A stretch of DNA of 32,573 nt, taken from assembly GCA_903821685.1 (NCBI GenBank), contig CAIJLW010000114.1:1-32573 (forward strand), read 5' to 3'. Below are positions 16,085 to 25,059 of the stretch, piece by piece. Positions within the stretch are counted from its first letter, which is position 1. The number at the start of each line of letters is the position of its first letter. This DNA comes from an uncultured Sphingomonadales bacterium (GTDB lineage: Bacteria; Pseudomonadota; Alphaproteobacteria; Sphingomonadales; Sphingomonadaceae). A program made the position numbers and the translations under genes. The notes beneath the pieces were generated by a model. It ran no database searches and was not told the DNA's origin. It worked only from the letters and a program-made list of their open reading frames with translations.

Positions 16085-17409
16085 TAGCTTGCGTCTGGCT
16101 CTGCGTTACGTGCGCGCAGTCTGTCCCAATATTGTATCCGTTCGAGTATCTTGCGTTCAAAGCCGCGTTCGACCGGTTGATATAGCTCCGCAGGCGGTAC
16201 TGCGTCGGGCCAATAATTTGCGCCCGAAAAACCGTCTGCGCTGTCATGGTCATAGGCATAGCCTACGCCATAACCAATATCCTGCATCAGCTTTGTGGGC
16301 GCGTTCAGAATATGCGCTGGCGGCATTAACGATCCGGTGTTGCGTGCCATTTTCCATGCGGATTTCTGCGCCTTATAAGCGGCGTTTGATTTCGGCGCAG
16401 TGGCCAAATACAGGCACGCTTGCACGATGGCGACTTCGCCCTCAGGACTACCCAAAAATTCATAGGCTTGCTTGGCGGCGAGGCACTGCACCAGAGCTTG
16501 CGGATCGGCGAGGCCGATATCTTCGCTGGCAAAGCGGACGAGCCGGCGCAGAACATATAACGGCTCTTCACCCGCCACTAACATGCGCGCCATCCAGTAT
16601 AATGCCGCCTGCGGGTCCGACCCGCGCAAGCTTTTGTGTAACGCGGATATGAGGTTATAATGCCCCTCCCGATCCTTGTCATAAACGGGCATCCGCCGTT
16701 GCAGCAGCGCCGCCATCGCCTGCGGGTCGAGTGGATTTTCGATGTGGATCGCAAACAAAGTTTCGGCTTGATTGAGCAGAAAGCGGCCATCACCATCGGC
16801 GCTTGAAATCAACGCGGACCGTGCGTCCTCGGTGACGGGCAGGGCGCAGTCCATCACCGCCTCCGCACGGCTGAGCAAAGTTCCCAAGGCTACTTCGTCC
16901 AGACGGTGCAGTACCATGACCTGCGTGCGCGATAGCAATGCTGCGTTGAGTTCAAATGACGGGTTTTCGGTCGTGGCGCCGACAAGCGTGACAACGCCGC
17001 TTTCCACAAATGGCAGAAAGCCGTCTTGCTGTGCGCGGTTAAAGCGGTGGATTTCGTCCACGAACAGCAATGTCTGCTTGCCGGTCCGAGCCATCTTTTC
17101 TGCCTCGGCAAAGGCTTTTTTAAGGTCAGCAACGCCCGAGAACACAGCGGAAATTGGCTTATAATGCATGTCGACCGCATCGGCCAACAGTCGGGCGATA
17201 CTGGTCTTGCCGGTGCCTGGTGGCCCCCAAAGTATCATCGACGATAATTTGCCGGCTGCGACCATGCGGCCAATTGCGCCTTCGGGACCCGTCAGATGTT
17301 CCTGACCAATAATTTCGGCGAGCTTGGCGGGACGAAGTTTGTCCGCCAGTGGCGCGTTTTCAGGCGTGCGCGATGGTGCTTGCAGGCTATCCCCAAACAG
17401 ATCGCTCAT
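16084..17409 (-). CDS. rarA: Replication-associated recombination protein A (RarA/MgsA AAA+ ATPase)
   Basis: 441 residues. Walker A GPPGTGKT at 62-69, Walker B with sensor-1 region LLFVDEIHRFNRAQQD starting at 114, and GATTENPSFELN immediately after are all RarA/WRNIP1 hallmarks. An arginine-finger SR follows in ALLSR. The C-terminal half holds the tetramerisation domain with MPPAHILNAPTKLM and YPHD-like GYAYDHDS segments. RarA acts at stalled replication forks with the clamp loader and SSB. The start codon is followed by MSDLFGD, typical for the family. It lies 72 bases downstream of the glycosyltransferase gene and overlaps the next gene by one base. Confidence 0.95.
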   Translation of the reverse strand: MSDLFGDSLQAPSRTPENAPLADKLRPAKLAEIIGQEHLTGPEGAIGRMVAAGKLSSMILWGPPGTGKTSIARLLADAVDMHYKPISAVFSGVADLKKAFAEAEKMARTGKQTLLFVDEIHRFNRAQQDGFLPFVESGVVTLVGATTENPSFELNAALLSRTQVMVLHRLDEVALGTLLSRAEAVMDCALPVTEDARSALISSADGDGRFLLNQAETLFAIHIENPLDPQAMAALLQRRMPVYDKDREGHYNLISALHKSLRGSDPQAALYWMARMLVAGEEPLYVLRRLVRFASEDIGLADPQALVQCLAAKQAYEFLGSPEGEVAIVQACLYLATAPKSNAAYKAQKSAWKMARNTGSLMPPAHILNAPTKLMQDIGYGVGYAYDHDSADGFSGANYWPDAVPPAELYQPVERGFERKILERIQYWDRLRARNAEPDAS

Positions 17410-17481
17410 AGCACTATTCTGCCCGAACAGGCATCATGGGATGCCCATGAACGCCTCAAGCTGCGCAGATGTAAGACCGAC

Positions 17482-18648
17482 TTAACGCGAAGCAACGGCA
17501 CGGGCCGCGTTTTGACGGATGAGGCGAAGATAGGTGTCGGCCATAGTTTGGTTGATGGCATCCCAACTATAGTCGAGCGACCGTTGTTCGCCAGCAGCAC
17601 CGTGCTTCGTGCGTAAATCCTCATCCACGCAATAGGCCTGTAGAGCGTCGGTGAATTGGTTAATTGCACCCGGGGTGATCAACCGCCCGGACACTTTGTC
17701 TTCCACCAGACTTTGGCTGCCGGTTGCCTTCGCGGCGACCACGGGCAGACCGCTGGCCATGGACTCTAGTGTCACATTGCCAAAAGCCTCCGTTACCGAA
17801 GGGTTGAAAAACATATCCATGCTGGCAACCGCGCGGCCCAGATCCGAACCAACCTGAAAGCCGACAAATTTAGCATCCGGAATACGCGTTTCGAACCATG
17901 GACGGGCAGGGCCGTCGCCGATAACCATCACCTGATGCGGGACTTTGCGGCGCCTGAGTTGGTCGATAGCATCTGAAAAGACATCAAGGCCCTTTTCCAT
18001 CACCAGCCGCCCCAGAAAGCCGATAACGGGTGTGTTGTCGGCTATGGCAAGTCCGCGTCGCCATTCCATGTCACGCTGGCTAGGGTCGAAAATATCCCGA
18101 TCTACGCCACGTGACCAAATGTCTATGTCATAGTTCATACGCTGCTGGCGCAGGACCTGAGCAAAGCTCTCGGACGGAGCAACCAAGGCATCACATTTCC
18201 GGTACAGCCGGCGGATCCATGCCACAAGGATAGGCTCCATGAACGACATGTTATAATAACGCAGATAGGTCTCGAACCGCGTATGCACCGAGCACAATAC
18301 CGGCAAATGCCGTTTTTGCGCCCATTTTACGGCCTTGCGGGCAACCCGGTCAGGGCTTGAAATATGCACGATGTTCGGGTTGAACGCCTCAAGATCACGT
18401 CGGACAGCACGCGATAAGAATAACGGCATGCGGTATTCCGACCGGCTCGGAAATGCGACCGACGGGACGCTCACAAGGTCTCCGGTTGGCGCAAAGGCGG
18501 GTTTGGCGACCGTAGGCGAATACACCCGCACCGATGCGCCCTGGCGCAGCAGATAGCCCACAAGCTGGTTAAGTGCCTGATTTGCACCATCACGCACATA
18601 ATTGTAATTGCCGCTAAAAAGCGCAATGCGAAGATCGCTTGTTTGCAT
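17482..18648 (-). CDS. GT4-family glycosyltransferase
   Basis: 388 residues from the ATG at 18648; the frame extends 12 codons upstream to a TTG, but that extension does not look like a natural N-terminus. The sequence opens with RIALFSGNYNYVRDG, a GT-B fold pattern seen in mannosyl- or glucosyltransferases that act on lipids. The C-terminal nucleotide-sugar domain shows VIGFLGRLVMEKGLDVF, VIGDGPARPWFE and the EX7E motif in TEAFGNVTLESMASG. It would transfer a sugar from a nucleotide sugar to a lipid or glycan acceptor at the cytoplasmic membrane face. The specific donor and acceptor cannot be told. It is divergent from the MOSC gene (71 bases apart) and upstream of rarA. Confidence 0.87.
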   Translation of the reverse strand: MQTSDLRIALFSGNYNYVRDGANQALNQLVGYLLRQGASVRVYSPTVAKPAFAPTGDLVSVPSVAFPSRSEYRMPLFLSRAVRRDLEAFNPNIVHISSPDRVARKAVKWAQKRHLPVLCSVHTRFETYLRYYNMSFMEPILVAWIRRLYRKCDALVAPSESFAQVLRQQRMNYDIDIWSRGVDRDIFDPSQRDMEWRRGLAIADNTPVIGFLGRLVMEKGLDVFSDAIDQLRRRKVPHQVMVIGDGPARPWFETRIPDAKFVGFQVGSDLGRAVASMDMFFNPSVTEAFGNVTLESMASGLPVVAAKATGSQSLVEDKVSGRLITPGAINQFTDALQAYCVDEDLRTKHGAAGEQRSLDYSWDAINQTMADTYLRLIRQNAARAVASR

Positions 18649-18719
18649 CGCACTGCTTTTACCGACAGCGACGCAAAATGCCAATGGGAATGCTGCATGT
18701 GCTGGGATAGAAGCTATAC

Positions 18720-19388
18720 ATGATATTGAGCCAGATTGATGCGTTGCTTATTGGAAAGCCAAAGCCTTTTCGCGCCGACGGGACGATGAGCGCGATGGCG
18801 CGTACCGCAGTCGACCGACCCGTTTTTTTGCGCAAGCACGGTTTTGAGGGCGACGAGGTTGCAGATCTGACGGTGCATGGCGGCGTGGACAAGGCAGTGC
18901 ATTTCTATCCAGCGGAACATTATCCTAAATGGATTGCGCATTTTGCGGCTGAGGGTTTCGCCCACCCATTACTCGACCAAGTTGGCGCATTTGGTGAAAA
19001 TATAAGCGCATCCGGTTTAACTGAAGACAGCTTGCGCATTGGCGACCGGTTTCGCATCGGGCGGGCATTGGTCGAGGTTGCGCAAGGGCGTCAGCCATGT
19101 TGGAAGCTCGACCATCATTTTGGCGTGCATGGCCTGTCCGGTGTGGTCATCAGCAGCGGTCGTTGCGGTAGCTATTTCCGGGTTATCGAAGAAGGCGAAG
19201 TGGCACCGGGCGACCGAATTCAGATGGTGCATCAAGCCGAACATGACTGGACCGTGGCGCGCACGTTTAAGCTGCTCATTGGCGGCGGACATCGCGCGGA
19301 AGGAGCCGGCGCAAAATTGCGGGCGCTTGCTGCGCTGGAGACGCTGGCCGATAGCTGGAGGGACAGGGCGGCTAAATTGGTAGGGTAA
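18720..19388 (+). CDS. MOSC domain protein (YiiM-like)
   Basis: 222 residues. The MOSC core is visible as VHGGVDKAVHFYPAEHYPKW (52-71), GAFGENISASGL (89-100), the RIGDRFRIGRALVEVAQGR stretch and the conserved Cys127 in QPCWKLDHHFG. A C-terminal YiiM-type extension follows. MOSC proteins bind a molybdenum or sulfur cofactor through this Cys, and YiiM reduces N-hydroxylated compounds. The substrate here is unknown. The gene is convergent with corC, with 26 bases between their stop codons, and divergent from the glycosyltransferase gene. Confidence 0.9.
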   Translation: MILSQIDALLIGKPKPFRADGTMSAMARTAVDRPVFLRKHGFEGDEVADLTVHGGVDKAVHFYPAEHYPKWIAHFAAEGFAHPLLDQVGAFGENISASGLTEDSLRIGDRFRIGRALVEVAQGRQPCWKLDHHFGVHGLSGVVISSGRCGSYFRVIEEGEVAPGDRIQMVHQAEHDWTVARTFKLLIGGGHRAEGAGAKLRALAALETLADSWRDRAAKLVG

Positions 19389-19394
19389 TGTCTT

Positions 19395-19429
19395 CTGCTT
19401 CGGGCGTGCTGCGGTTATTCGCCCAGCAG
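19395..19429. terminator. Imperfect hairpin between convergent MOSC and corC genes
   Basis: CTGCT plus GGGCG (19395-19406, with a 2-base bulge) can pair with CGCCC plus AGCAG (19420-19429) around a 13-base loop. It overlaps the last corC codons. Placed between convergent genes it could act as a bidirectional terminator, but it lacks a clear U-tract. Confidence 0.3.
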
Positions 19430-20353
19430 ACCCTTGTTATAGACGGGCGCGTAGAGGCGAATTCGGGTCACCCGCTTTTCGTCTGCTTCTAAAATCTCCA
19501 GCGTCCAGCCGCTTGCCTCATGCGTCAGCATTTGGCCAATATCGGGCACTTGACCGGCAATAACGAAGGCAAGGCCGCCAAGCGTATCTACGTCTTCGTT
19601 CACCTCTGCCAGCTTTGGATCAACGGCTTCTGCAAGGTCGTCGAGCTCCGCACGCGCGTCGGCTTCCCACAAATCGGGGGCGATTTGCACGAAGAGCAAT
19701 TCAGGTTCATCGTCATGTTCGTCTTCGATCTCGCCAACGATTTCTTCGACAAGGTCTTCAATCGTGACCAAGCCCTCGGTCCCTGAATATTCATCAAGGA
19801 CAATAGCAAGATGGGTGCGTGTGCGCCGCATTTCATCCAGCAGCGCAAGTACGCTCATATTTTGCGGGACGAAGCGCGGCTGGCGGATGAAAGACTCAAG
19901 GCTATCGGGACGGTTCTGCCCTGAAGCAAGGACGGCAAACACATCCTTAATGTGGATCATGCCGATCACGCTATCGAGCGTATCGCGGTACACTGGCAAT
20001 CGGCTGTGGCCATGTTCGGCGAAGACCGCAATGCAATCGGCAAAGCCAGCGCTTTCCTCAATTGCGACGATGTCGCTGCGTGGTACCATGACGTCGTCGA
20101 CTCGGTGCTCACTGAAATGCAGCAAGTTGCGCAACATAGTGCGCTCAATGGCGGTCAAATCGCCGTCATTATCCGATTGATCGTTGTCTTCACTGTCCTC
20201 CTCATGCTCGGCAATTGCTTCTTCAAGCTGCTCGCGCAAGGTAGGCTCATGGTCGCGGCCAAAGAACATCGTCTTAAGCCGCTGCCATATTCGTCCGTCA
20301 TTATCGTCGTCGGTTGCGGTTTTCGAACCGCTAAAACTGTCACCCTCAGGCAT
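19415..20353 (-). CDS. corC: CorC/HlyC family CBS-domain protein
   Basis: 312 residues and no membrane segments, the soluble CorC type. An acidic N-terminal region precedes the entry motif MVPRSDIVAIE (about 89-99). Two CBS domains follow (around 90-205), the second ending in IVLDEYSGTEGLVTIEDLVEEIVGEI. The C-terminal CorC_HlyC domain (about 225-305) includes VDTLGGLAF. Members are linked to magnesium/cobalt efflux and membrane integrity. It is the last gene of the fur-plsC-miaB-phoH-ybeY-corC run, 32 bases after ybeY. In many alphaproteobacteria lnt follows corC; here a convergent MOSC gene does. Confidence 0.92.
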   Translation of the reverse strand: MPEGDSFSGSKTATDDDNDGRIWQRLKTMFFGRDHEPTLREQLEEAIAEHEEDSEDNDQSDNDGDLTAIERTMLRNLLHFSEHRVDDVMVPRSDIVAIEESAGFADCIAVFAEHGHSRLPVYRDTLDSVIGMIHIKDVFAVLASGQNRPDSLESFIRQPRFVPQNMSVLALLDEMRRTRTHLAIVLDEYSGTEGLVTIEDLVEEIVGEIEDEHDDEPELLFVQIAPDLWEADARAELDDLAEAVDPKLAEVNEDVDTLGGLAFVIAGQVPDIGQMLTHEASGWTLEILEADEKRVTRIRLYAPVYNKGLLGE

Positions 20354-20385
20354 AATGGAAGCGTACTGGCCTCTTTTTGGTCAAT

Positions 20386-20907
20386 TTATACCTCATATGG
20401 ATTGTTAAGCCCCATGGATGCAAGCGCTTTTACTTCAAGCGCCTCCATCGCTTCGGCCTCATCTTCCTCGATATGGTCGTGGCCGAGCAAATGCAGCATG
20501 CCGTGAATGACCAAATGGGTGGCGTGATGCGCGACTGGAATGTTCTTCTCTTCGGCCTCGGCAGCGCAGATTTCATAGGCCAGTATGATGTCACCCAGCA
20601 TGATTTCGGGGGCGTCATAAGTACCCGCAAGCAAGGCATCCAATTCTTCGTCATCGAGCATTGGAAAAGACAATACGTTCGTCGGCCTGTCCTTATCGCG
20701 CCATTCGAGGTTCAGTGCGTGTACCTCAGCATTGTCAGAGAGCTTGACGCTGACGCTAACGGGAACGACTGGATCCGCCAGCTCAGGGATCGCAGCAAAG
20801 CGAACAGCCGCATCGACGGCTTTTTCGGCCTCGATTTGCCCAAACGCGATATTACCCCAGTCAATGCCGCCCTGATTTGTGGCCAGCATAAGGTCAACAT
20901 CAATCAT
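20386..20907 (-). CDS. ybeY: Endoribonuclease YbeY (rRNA maturation factor)
   Basis: About 173 residues from the ATG at 20907, where MIDVDLML fits the family N-terminus. The open frame extends further upstream but only through phoH coding sequence. The zinc-binding signature HGMLHLLGHDH lies at about 135-145 and is intact. YbeY is a metal-dependent single-strand RNase needed for 16S rRNA 3'-end processing and 70S quality control. The start overlaps the phoH stop by 8 bases, indicating translational coupling, and corC follows. Confidence 0.95.
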   Translation of the reverse strand: MIDVDLMLATNQGGIDWGNIAFGQIEAEKAVDAAVRFAAIPELADPVVPVSVSVKLSDNAEVHALNLEWRDKDRPTNVLSFPMLDDEELDALLAGTYDAPEIMLGDIILAYEICAAEAEEKNIPVAHHATHLVIHGMLHLLGHDHIEEDEAEAMEALEVKALASMGLNNPYEV

Positions 20908-21895
20908 GCCCGCCCTCATATGCGTCGACGATCTTGCCGACGAGTGGATGGCGGACAACATCGCTGCTGTTGAAACGGATGGTCTGGATACCGTCTACAC
21001 CTTCTAAGCGCTGCACAGCGTCGTTAAGGCCAGACATGCGTTCGCCGCCCGGAATATCGACCTGATGCGGGTCTCCGCACACGACCATGCGGCTGTTCAT
21101 ACCAAAACGAGTCAGAAACATCTTCATCTGCGCAGCTGTGGTATTTTGGGCTTCATCCAGAATGATGAATGAATCAGCCAGTGTTCGGCCGCGCATGAAC
21201 GCGATTGGCGCGATTTCAATTTCGCCCGATGCAATGCGTCGTTCTACCTGTTCGGCAGGCAAGCAGTCATACAAGGCGTCATAAATTGGCCGCAGATAGG
21301 GGTCGACTTTTTCCTTCATATCGCCCGGTAAGAAGCCAAGCCGCTCGCCAGCCTCTACCGCTGGACGTGAAAGGATAAGACGTTGAACAGCGCCAGTAAT
21401 CAGCATGGCAACGGCCTGCGCAACGGCCAGATAAGTTTTACCAGTGCCTGCTGGCCCAAGTGCGAAGATAATCTCGTCGCGCGCAAGCGCCTCCATATAG
21501 GGAATTTGCGTTGCAGAACGGGGAACGAGCGTTTTCTTGCGCGTGCGGATCATGATACCCGGTGCGTCAGCGGCGTCCTTGCGGACAATGCCCTCCAAGG
21601 TGGGTTCAGCGGTCATGGCGATGATGGATTGCACAGCTTCGGTATCGATTTCCTGTCCGCGCGATAGGCGGGAGTAAATGTCGTTGAGAACGTCGCGTGT
21701 GCGGCCAATGGCGCCAGCCTCCCCTTCAATCTGGACACGGTTGCCACGGGCGGAGATATACACGCCGAGGCGGTTTTCGATGGTAACCAGATTACGGTCA
21801 AATTCCCCAAAAACCGCGTTGATTAGGTGCGGTTTGTCGAAGCTCATTTCGAGCCGGGACAAGTCACCGGCTTGCGCTTGGGCTTTTTTGGCCAT
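20900..21895 (-). CDS. phoH: PhoH family ATPase (YbeZ)
   Basis: 331 residues. An N-terminal KH-like segment precedes the PhoH ATPase domain. Walker A is GPAGTGKT (147-154) and is followed by SRPAVEAGERLGFLPGDMKEKVDPYLRP-type family sequence; Walker B is FIILDEAQN with TTAAQMKMFLTRFG after it. YbeZ/PhoH partners YbeY in RNA processing, which the direct coupling to ybeY supports. The ATG begins immediately after the miaB TGA with no spacer. Confidence 0.95.
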   Translation of the reverse strand: MAKKAQAQAGDLSRLEMSFDKPHLINAVFGEFDRNLVTIENRLGVYISARGNRVQIEGEAGAIGRTRDVLNDIYSRLSRGQEIDTEAVQSIIAMTAEPTLEGIVRKDAADAPGIMIRTRKKTLVPRSATQIPYMEALARDEIIFALGPAGTGKTYLAVAQAVAMLITGAVQRLILSRPAVEAGERLGFLPGDMKEKVDPYLRPIYDALYDCLPAEQVERRIASGEIEIAPIAFMRGRTLADSFIILDEAQNTTAAQMKMFLTRFGMNSRMVVCGDPHQVDIPGGERMSGLNDAVQRLEGVDGIQTIRFNSSDVVRHPLVGKIVDAYEGGHD

Positions 21896-23230
21896 TCAGG
21901 CAGCTGCTCTCATCGTTGGTTCACCTTTTAGGCTAAGTGGTCCAGAATCGGTAATCTGTACTGTAACGATATCGCCTATTGAAAGGTCCGGCGCAAGGAC
22001 ATGAACGGACTGGAGCCATGGCGATTTGCCAATAAGTTGCCCGGCGAATTTGCCTGGCCGTTCCAACAACACATCCGTTGTGTGGCCAACGGTCTTGTCG
22101 TTGAACGCGGTCTGGTCAGCAACAATCTGCGCTTGAAGCCGTTGCAGCCGCTCGTCCATCAAGGGCATCGGTATCTGGTCGGCCATGTCAGCAGCTGGTG
22201 TTCCAGGGCGCGGGCTGTATTTGAATGAGTAAGCCTGCGCATGGCCTACCTCGCGCACAAGGCTTAATGTGTCCTCAAAATCGGCATCAGTTTCGCCTGG
22301 AAAGCCGACGATAAAGTCGCCGGAAAAGGCAATGTCTGGCCGCACGACGCGGACGCGATCAAGAATGCGCATGTAACTGTCGCGGCTATGGCTGCGGTTC
22401 ATGGCGTTGAGGATGCGGTCGGAACCTGATTGCACGGGCAGATGCAGAAATGGCATCAGTTTTTCAACATCACCATGCGCGGCGATCAGCCCTTCGGTCA
22501 TATCGTTCGGATGGCTGGTCATGTAGCGGATCCGGCTAAGCCCGGCTATCCTATCGAGCGCGCGGATAAGGCCATCAAGGCCTTGGGGCTTGCCTGTGTC
22601 GTCCTCGCCAGCCCATGCATTTACATTCTGGCCAAGCAATGTGATTTCTTTGGCGCCAGCGTCAACAATGGCCTTTGCCTCGTCGAGCAGATCGGCCCAA
22701 CCACGCGAAATTTCCGCGCCTCTAGTATAGGGTACGACGCAATAGGTACAGAATTTGTCGCAGCCTTCCTGAACCGTCAGGAACGCTGATGGCGGTTGTT
22801 TCCGCCGCGCGGGCAGCTTACCAAATTTGTCGAGGCCCGGTAGGTCAAGGTCAACCACACGTTCGCCCCGTCCAACCGCTGCGACCATGTTGGGCAGATT
22901 ATGATAGGCCTGTGGGCCGACTACAATGTCGACTTCGGGCGCTCGGCGGCTGATTTCACCGCCTTCGGCTTGCGCGACGCAGCCAGCCACGGCGATAACG
23001 GGGCTAGTCCCATCCTTGCGGCGCAAGCGGCCAATTTCCGAATAGACCTTTTCCGCCGCCTTTTCGCGGATATGGCAGGTATTGAGAACGACGAGGTCGG
23101 CATTCGCCTTCTCGTCAGCTTGCGTCATACCCTGACTTTCAAACATTTCGGCCATGCGTTCGCCATCATAGACGTTCATTTGGCAGCCATAGTTTTTGAT
23201 CGAATAGGTTTTTGGGGAATCCGTGCTCAT
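21896..23230 (-). CDS. miaB: tRNA-2-methylthio-N6-dimethylallyladenosine synthase
   Basis: 444 residues, standard MiaB length. The N-terminal UPF0004 domain supplies Cys16 (YGCQMNVYD), Cys52 (NTCHIREKA) and Cys84 (AGCVAQAEG) for the auxiliary 4Fe-4S cluster. The radical-SAM motif CX3CX2C is at Cys157, Cys161 and Cys164 (CDKFCTYC). A C-terminal TRAM domain binds tRNA. The enzyme adds a methylthio group to i6A37 of tRNAs reading UNN codons. It begins 9 bases after plsC ends and is followed directly by phoH. Confidence 0.97.
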   Translation of the reverse strand: MSTDSPKTYSIKNYGCQMNVYDGERMAEMFESQGMTQADEKANADLVVLNTCHIREKAAEKVYSEIGRLRRKDGTSPVIAVAGCVAQAEGGEISRRAPEVDIVVGPQAYHNLPNMVAAVGRGERVVDLDLPGLDKFGKLPARRKQPPSAFLTVQEGCDKFCTYCVVPYTRGAEISRGWADLLDEAKAIVDAGAKEITLLGQNVNAWAGEDDTGKPQGLDGLIRALDRIAGLSRIRYMTSHPNDMTEGLIAAHGDVEKLMPFLHLPVQSGSDRILNAMNRSHSRDSYMRILDRVRVVRPDIAFSGDFIVGFPGETDADFEDTLSLVREVGHAQAYSFKYSPRPGTPAADMADQIPMPLMDERLQRLQAQIVADQTAFNDKTVGHTTDVLLERPGKFAGQLIGKSPWLQSVHVLAPDLSIGDIVTVQITDSGPLSLKGEPTMRAAA

Positions 23231-23239
23231 GACGCGTGT

Positions 23240-24040
23240 CTATACATAGCGCGCCGCGTTGCCGCCACCATCCATTGCAGCGCCGATACGCGCCCTTACT
23301 TCAGCGGAAATCGCCTTGCGGTCGGGGTAGTGGGCTGGATCAAATGGCTCAAGAAAATGCAATATGGCCGTTATCGGTCTTAGATAAGAGAGTAACCGCC
23401 AGAAATTCTCGGTCACCTTTTCGTCACCAATCCAGGCAACGCGCGGCGTGTGACGGCCGTAATCGAGATAGACCGGTTGAACGAGCATACCTGTTGGCGG
23501 GGGAACGAGCGCCGCGAAAAGGGACGGTTTGAACGGCAGTAGATCAGACCCATCATGCGTTGTGCCTTCGGGAAAGATCGTGACCGGCTGGGGACCCGTC
23601 ATGGCGGCGCGTAGATCATTGACCTGACTGCCAACACTCGCGCGATTTTCGCGGTTGACGAAGATCGTGTTGTTAATCTTGCAGAGCCAACCAATCAGCG
23701 GCCAGCTTTCAATGCCGTCATTGGCTACGAAAGTGCAACCAGTGACGCCCGACATGACTGGTATATCGATCCAGCTATGGTGGTTTGCCGCGTAAAAAAC
23801 ATTGGCGCGCAGGCGGGTGCCTGTCGTTGCGGTCGCGATGCCACTGGTCCAACTAATCGACAAAAGGAACAAGCGTGGCCAAGGTGATGGTCTGCGGAAC
23901 AATCGCCATATATTATGCAACAACAGGGTGGCGATCAGGCTGCTGGCCATGAGCAGAAGGCGGGCCAAAAACAAGAACTGCCCGGCGACAAATGCCGCTG
24001 GATTGCGGCGTTCACTCCTTGCGGTCGATGGCGACGCCAT
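23240..24040 (-). CDS. plsC: 1-acyl-sn-glycerol-3-phosphate acyltransferase
   Basis: About 266 residues from the ATG at 24040; a longer frame exists but lies wholly within fur. An N-terminal membrane helix (FLARLLLMASSLIATLLL) is followed by the acyltransferase motif HHSWID (HX4D), FVNRENR-type motif II, FPEGTTHDG (motif III) and VQPVYLDY. The enzyme acylates lysophosphatidic acid to phosphatidic acid at the inner membrane. The start overlaps the fur 3' end by 29 bases. It is also related to lyso-ornithine-lipid acyltransferases (OlsA), which cannot be excluded. Confidence 0.9.
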   Translation of the reverse strand: MASPSTARSERRNPAAFVAGQFLFLARLLLMASSLIATLLLHNIWRLFRRPSPWPRLFLLSISWTSGIATATTGTRLRANVFYAANHHSWIDIPVMSGVTGCTFVANDGIESWPLIGWLCKINNTIFVNRENRASVGSQVNDLRAAMTGPQPVTIFPEGTTHDGSDLLPFKPSLFAALVPPPTGMLVQPVYLDYGRHTPRVAWIGDEKVTENFWRLLSYLRPITAILHFLEPFDPAHYPDRKAISAEVRARIGAAMDGGGNAARYV

Positions 24041-24446
24041 AAAGCTCCATACGGTGATCAACCAATCGATATCCAAGCCGTTCAGCGATAATCTTTTGCA
24101 AAGCCTCAAGCTCCGGGTCGACGAATTCGACGACCTTGCCGGTTTCGACATCGATCAGATGGTCATGATGCGCTTCAGGCGATGCTTCATAACGGGCGCG
24201 GCCGTCACCGAAATCGTGGCGGTCCAATATCCCTGCCTCTTCGAAAAGGCGGACGGTGCGGTACACGGTGGCAATCGAAATTTTGGGGTCGATTGCCGAT
24301 GAACGGCGATACAGCTCCTCAACATCGGGGTGGTCGGTTGCATCGGAAATCACGCGCGCGATGACGCGGCGCTGGTCCGTAATGCGCAGGCCCCGGTCGT
24401 TGCAGAGCGCCTCAATGTCGATTTTGCTATCCATCCGAACAGACAT
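24012..24446 (-). CDS. fur: Fur-family metal-responsive transcription regulator
   Basis: 144 residues. The winged-helix DNA-binding half contains RITDQRRVIARVI and the recognition-helix segment ISIATVYRTVRLFEEAG. The metal-binding HHDH is at 93-96, but the C-terminal CXXC zinc pairs of classical Fur are absent, as is common in alphaproteobacterial Fur/Mur/Irr. It therefore regulates iron or manganese homeostasis or responds to haem; which one cannot be read from the sequence. The ATG at 24446 has an AGGGTGA element about 8 bases upstream. It heads the fur-plsC-miaB-phoH-ybeY-corC run just after the mucR terminator. Confidence 0.9.
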   Translation of the reverse strand: MSVRMDSKIDIEALCNDRGLRITDQRRVIARVISDATDHPDVEELYRRSSAIDPKISIATVYRTVRLFEEAGILDRHDFGDGRARYEASPEAHHDHLIDVETGKVVEFVDPELEALQKIIAERLGYRLVDHRMELYGVAIDRKE

Positions 24447-24470
24447 TTAGTGTCACCCTATGATTCGTCA

Positions 24471-24500
24471 AAGAAAAAGGCCGGGGAGGTCCCCGGCCTT
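24471..24500 (-). terminator. Rho-independent terminator after mucR
   Basis: AAGGCCGGGG (24477-24486) pairs with CCCCGGCCTT (24491-24500) around a 4-base loop. Read on the minus strand the stem is followed by TTTTTCTT, a proper U-tract. It lies about 25 bases after the mucR stop codon and shortly before the fur start. Confidence 0.9.
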
Positions 24501-24525
24501 GTATTATCGCGGATAAGCGAAAAGC

Positions 24526-24960
24526 TTATTTCACCTTTTTCTTACGGCCAGATCCCGGCGCGCGCCCAAGGCCGATCGCCTTGGCCAATTCGCGGCGTTG
24601 TTCGGCGTAAGCGGGAGCGACCATAGGATAATCGGCGGGTAATCCCCACTTGGCACGGTAGTCATCAGGCGTCATGCCATAATGTGCCATAAGGTGACGC
24701 TTGAGCATTTTTAGCTTCTTACCATCGTCCAGACAGACGATATAATCGCGCTTAATGGAGTTACGGATTGGAACGGCTGGTTCCAACGCAATTTCTTCTA
24801 CCACCGCTGGTCCGGAAATTCCGGAGAGCGCTGCGTGCACGTTAGAGATTAAATTTGATACATCTGAAACGGCAACGCTATTGTTGCTGACATGCGCAGC
24901 AACAATATCGGCAGTTAGCGTAATTAACAATTCAGTGATATCATTACTTTCTTGTGACAT
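24526..24960 (-). CDS. mucR: MucR/Ros family zinc-finger transcriptional regulator
   Basis: About 144 residues from the ATG at 24960, which has TGGAG about 9 bases upstream; a longer frame to 24981 lacks such a site. The N-terminal half is the helical oligomerisation region. The zinc-finger segment has Cys76 in VCLDDGKKLKMLKRHLMAHYG, with His89 and His93, followed by the family hallmark MTPDDYRAKWGLPADYPMVAP and a basic tail. MucR/Ros proteins are H-NS-like repressors of envelope, motility and exopolysaccharide genes in alphaproteobacteria. It is followed by a strong terminator. Confidence 0.95.
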   Translation of the reverse strand: MSQESNDITELLITLTADIVAAHVSNNSVAVSDVSNLISNVHAALSGISGPAVVEEIALEPAVPIRNSIKRDYIVCLDDGKKLKMLKRHLMAHYGMTPDDYRAKWGLPADYPMVAPAYAEQRRELAKAIGLGRAPGSGRKKKVK

Positions 24961-25059
24961 TTTGAAAAACTCCAGACTCATTATTTTTTGTGGTTAACAT
25001 TTCTTAAGTTATCCAATTGAACTTCAGCCGTCAGCATGCGACATAATACAGTGCCATTA

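Noticed and set aside
18649-18684. N-terminal extension of the glycosyltransferase from a TTG at 18684
   Set aside because: The following ATG (18648) gives a natural GT-B N-terminus; the extension has no ribosome-binding site.
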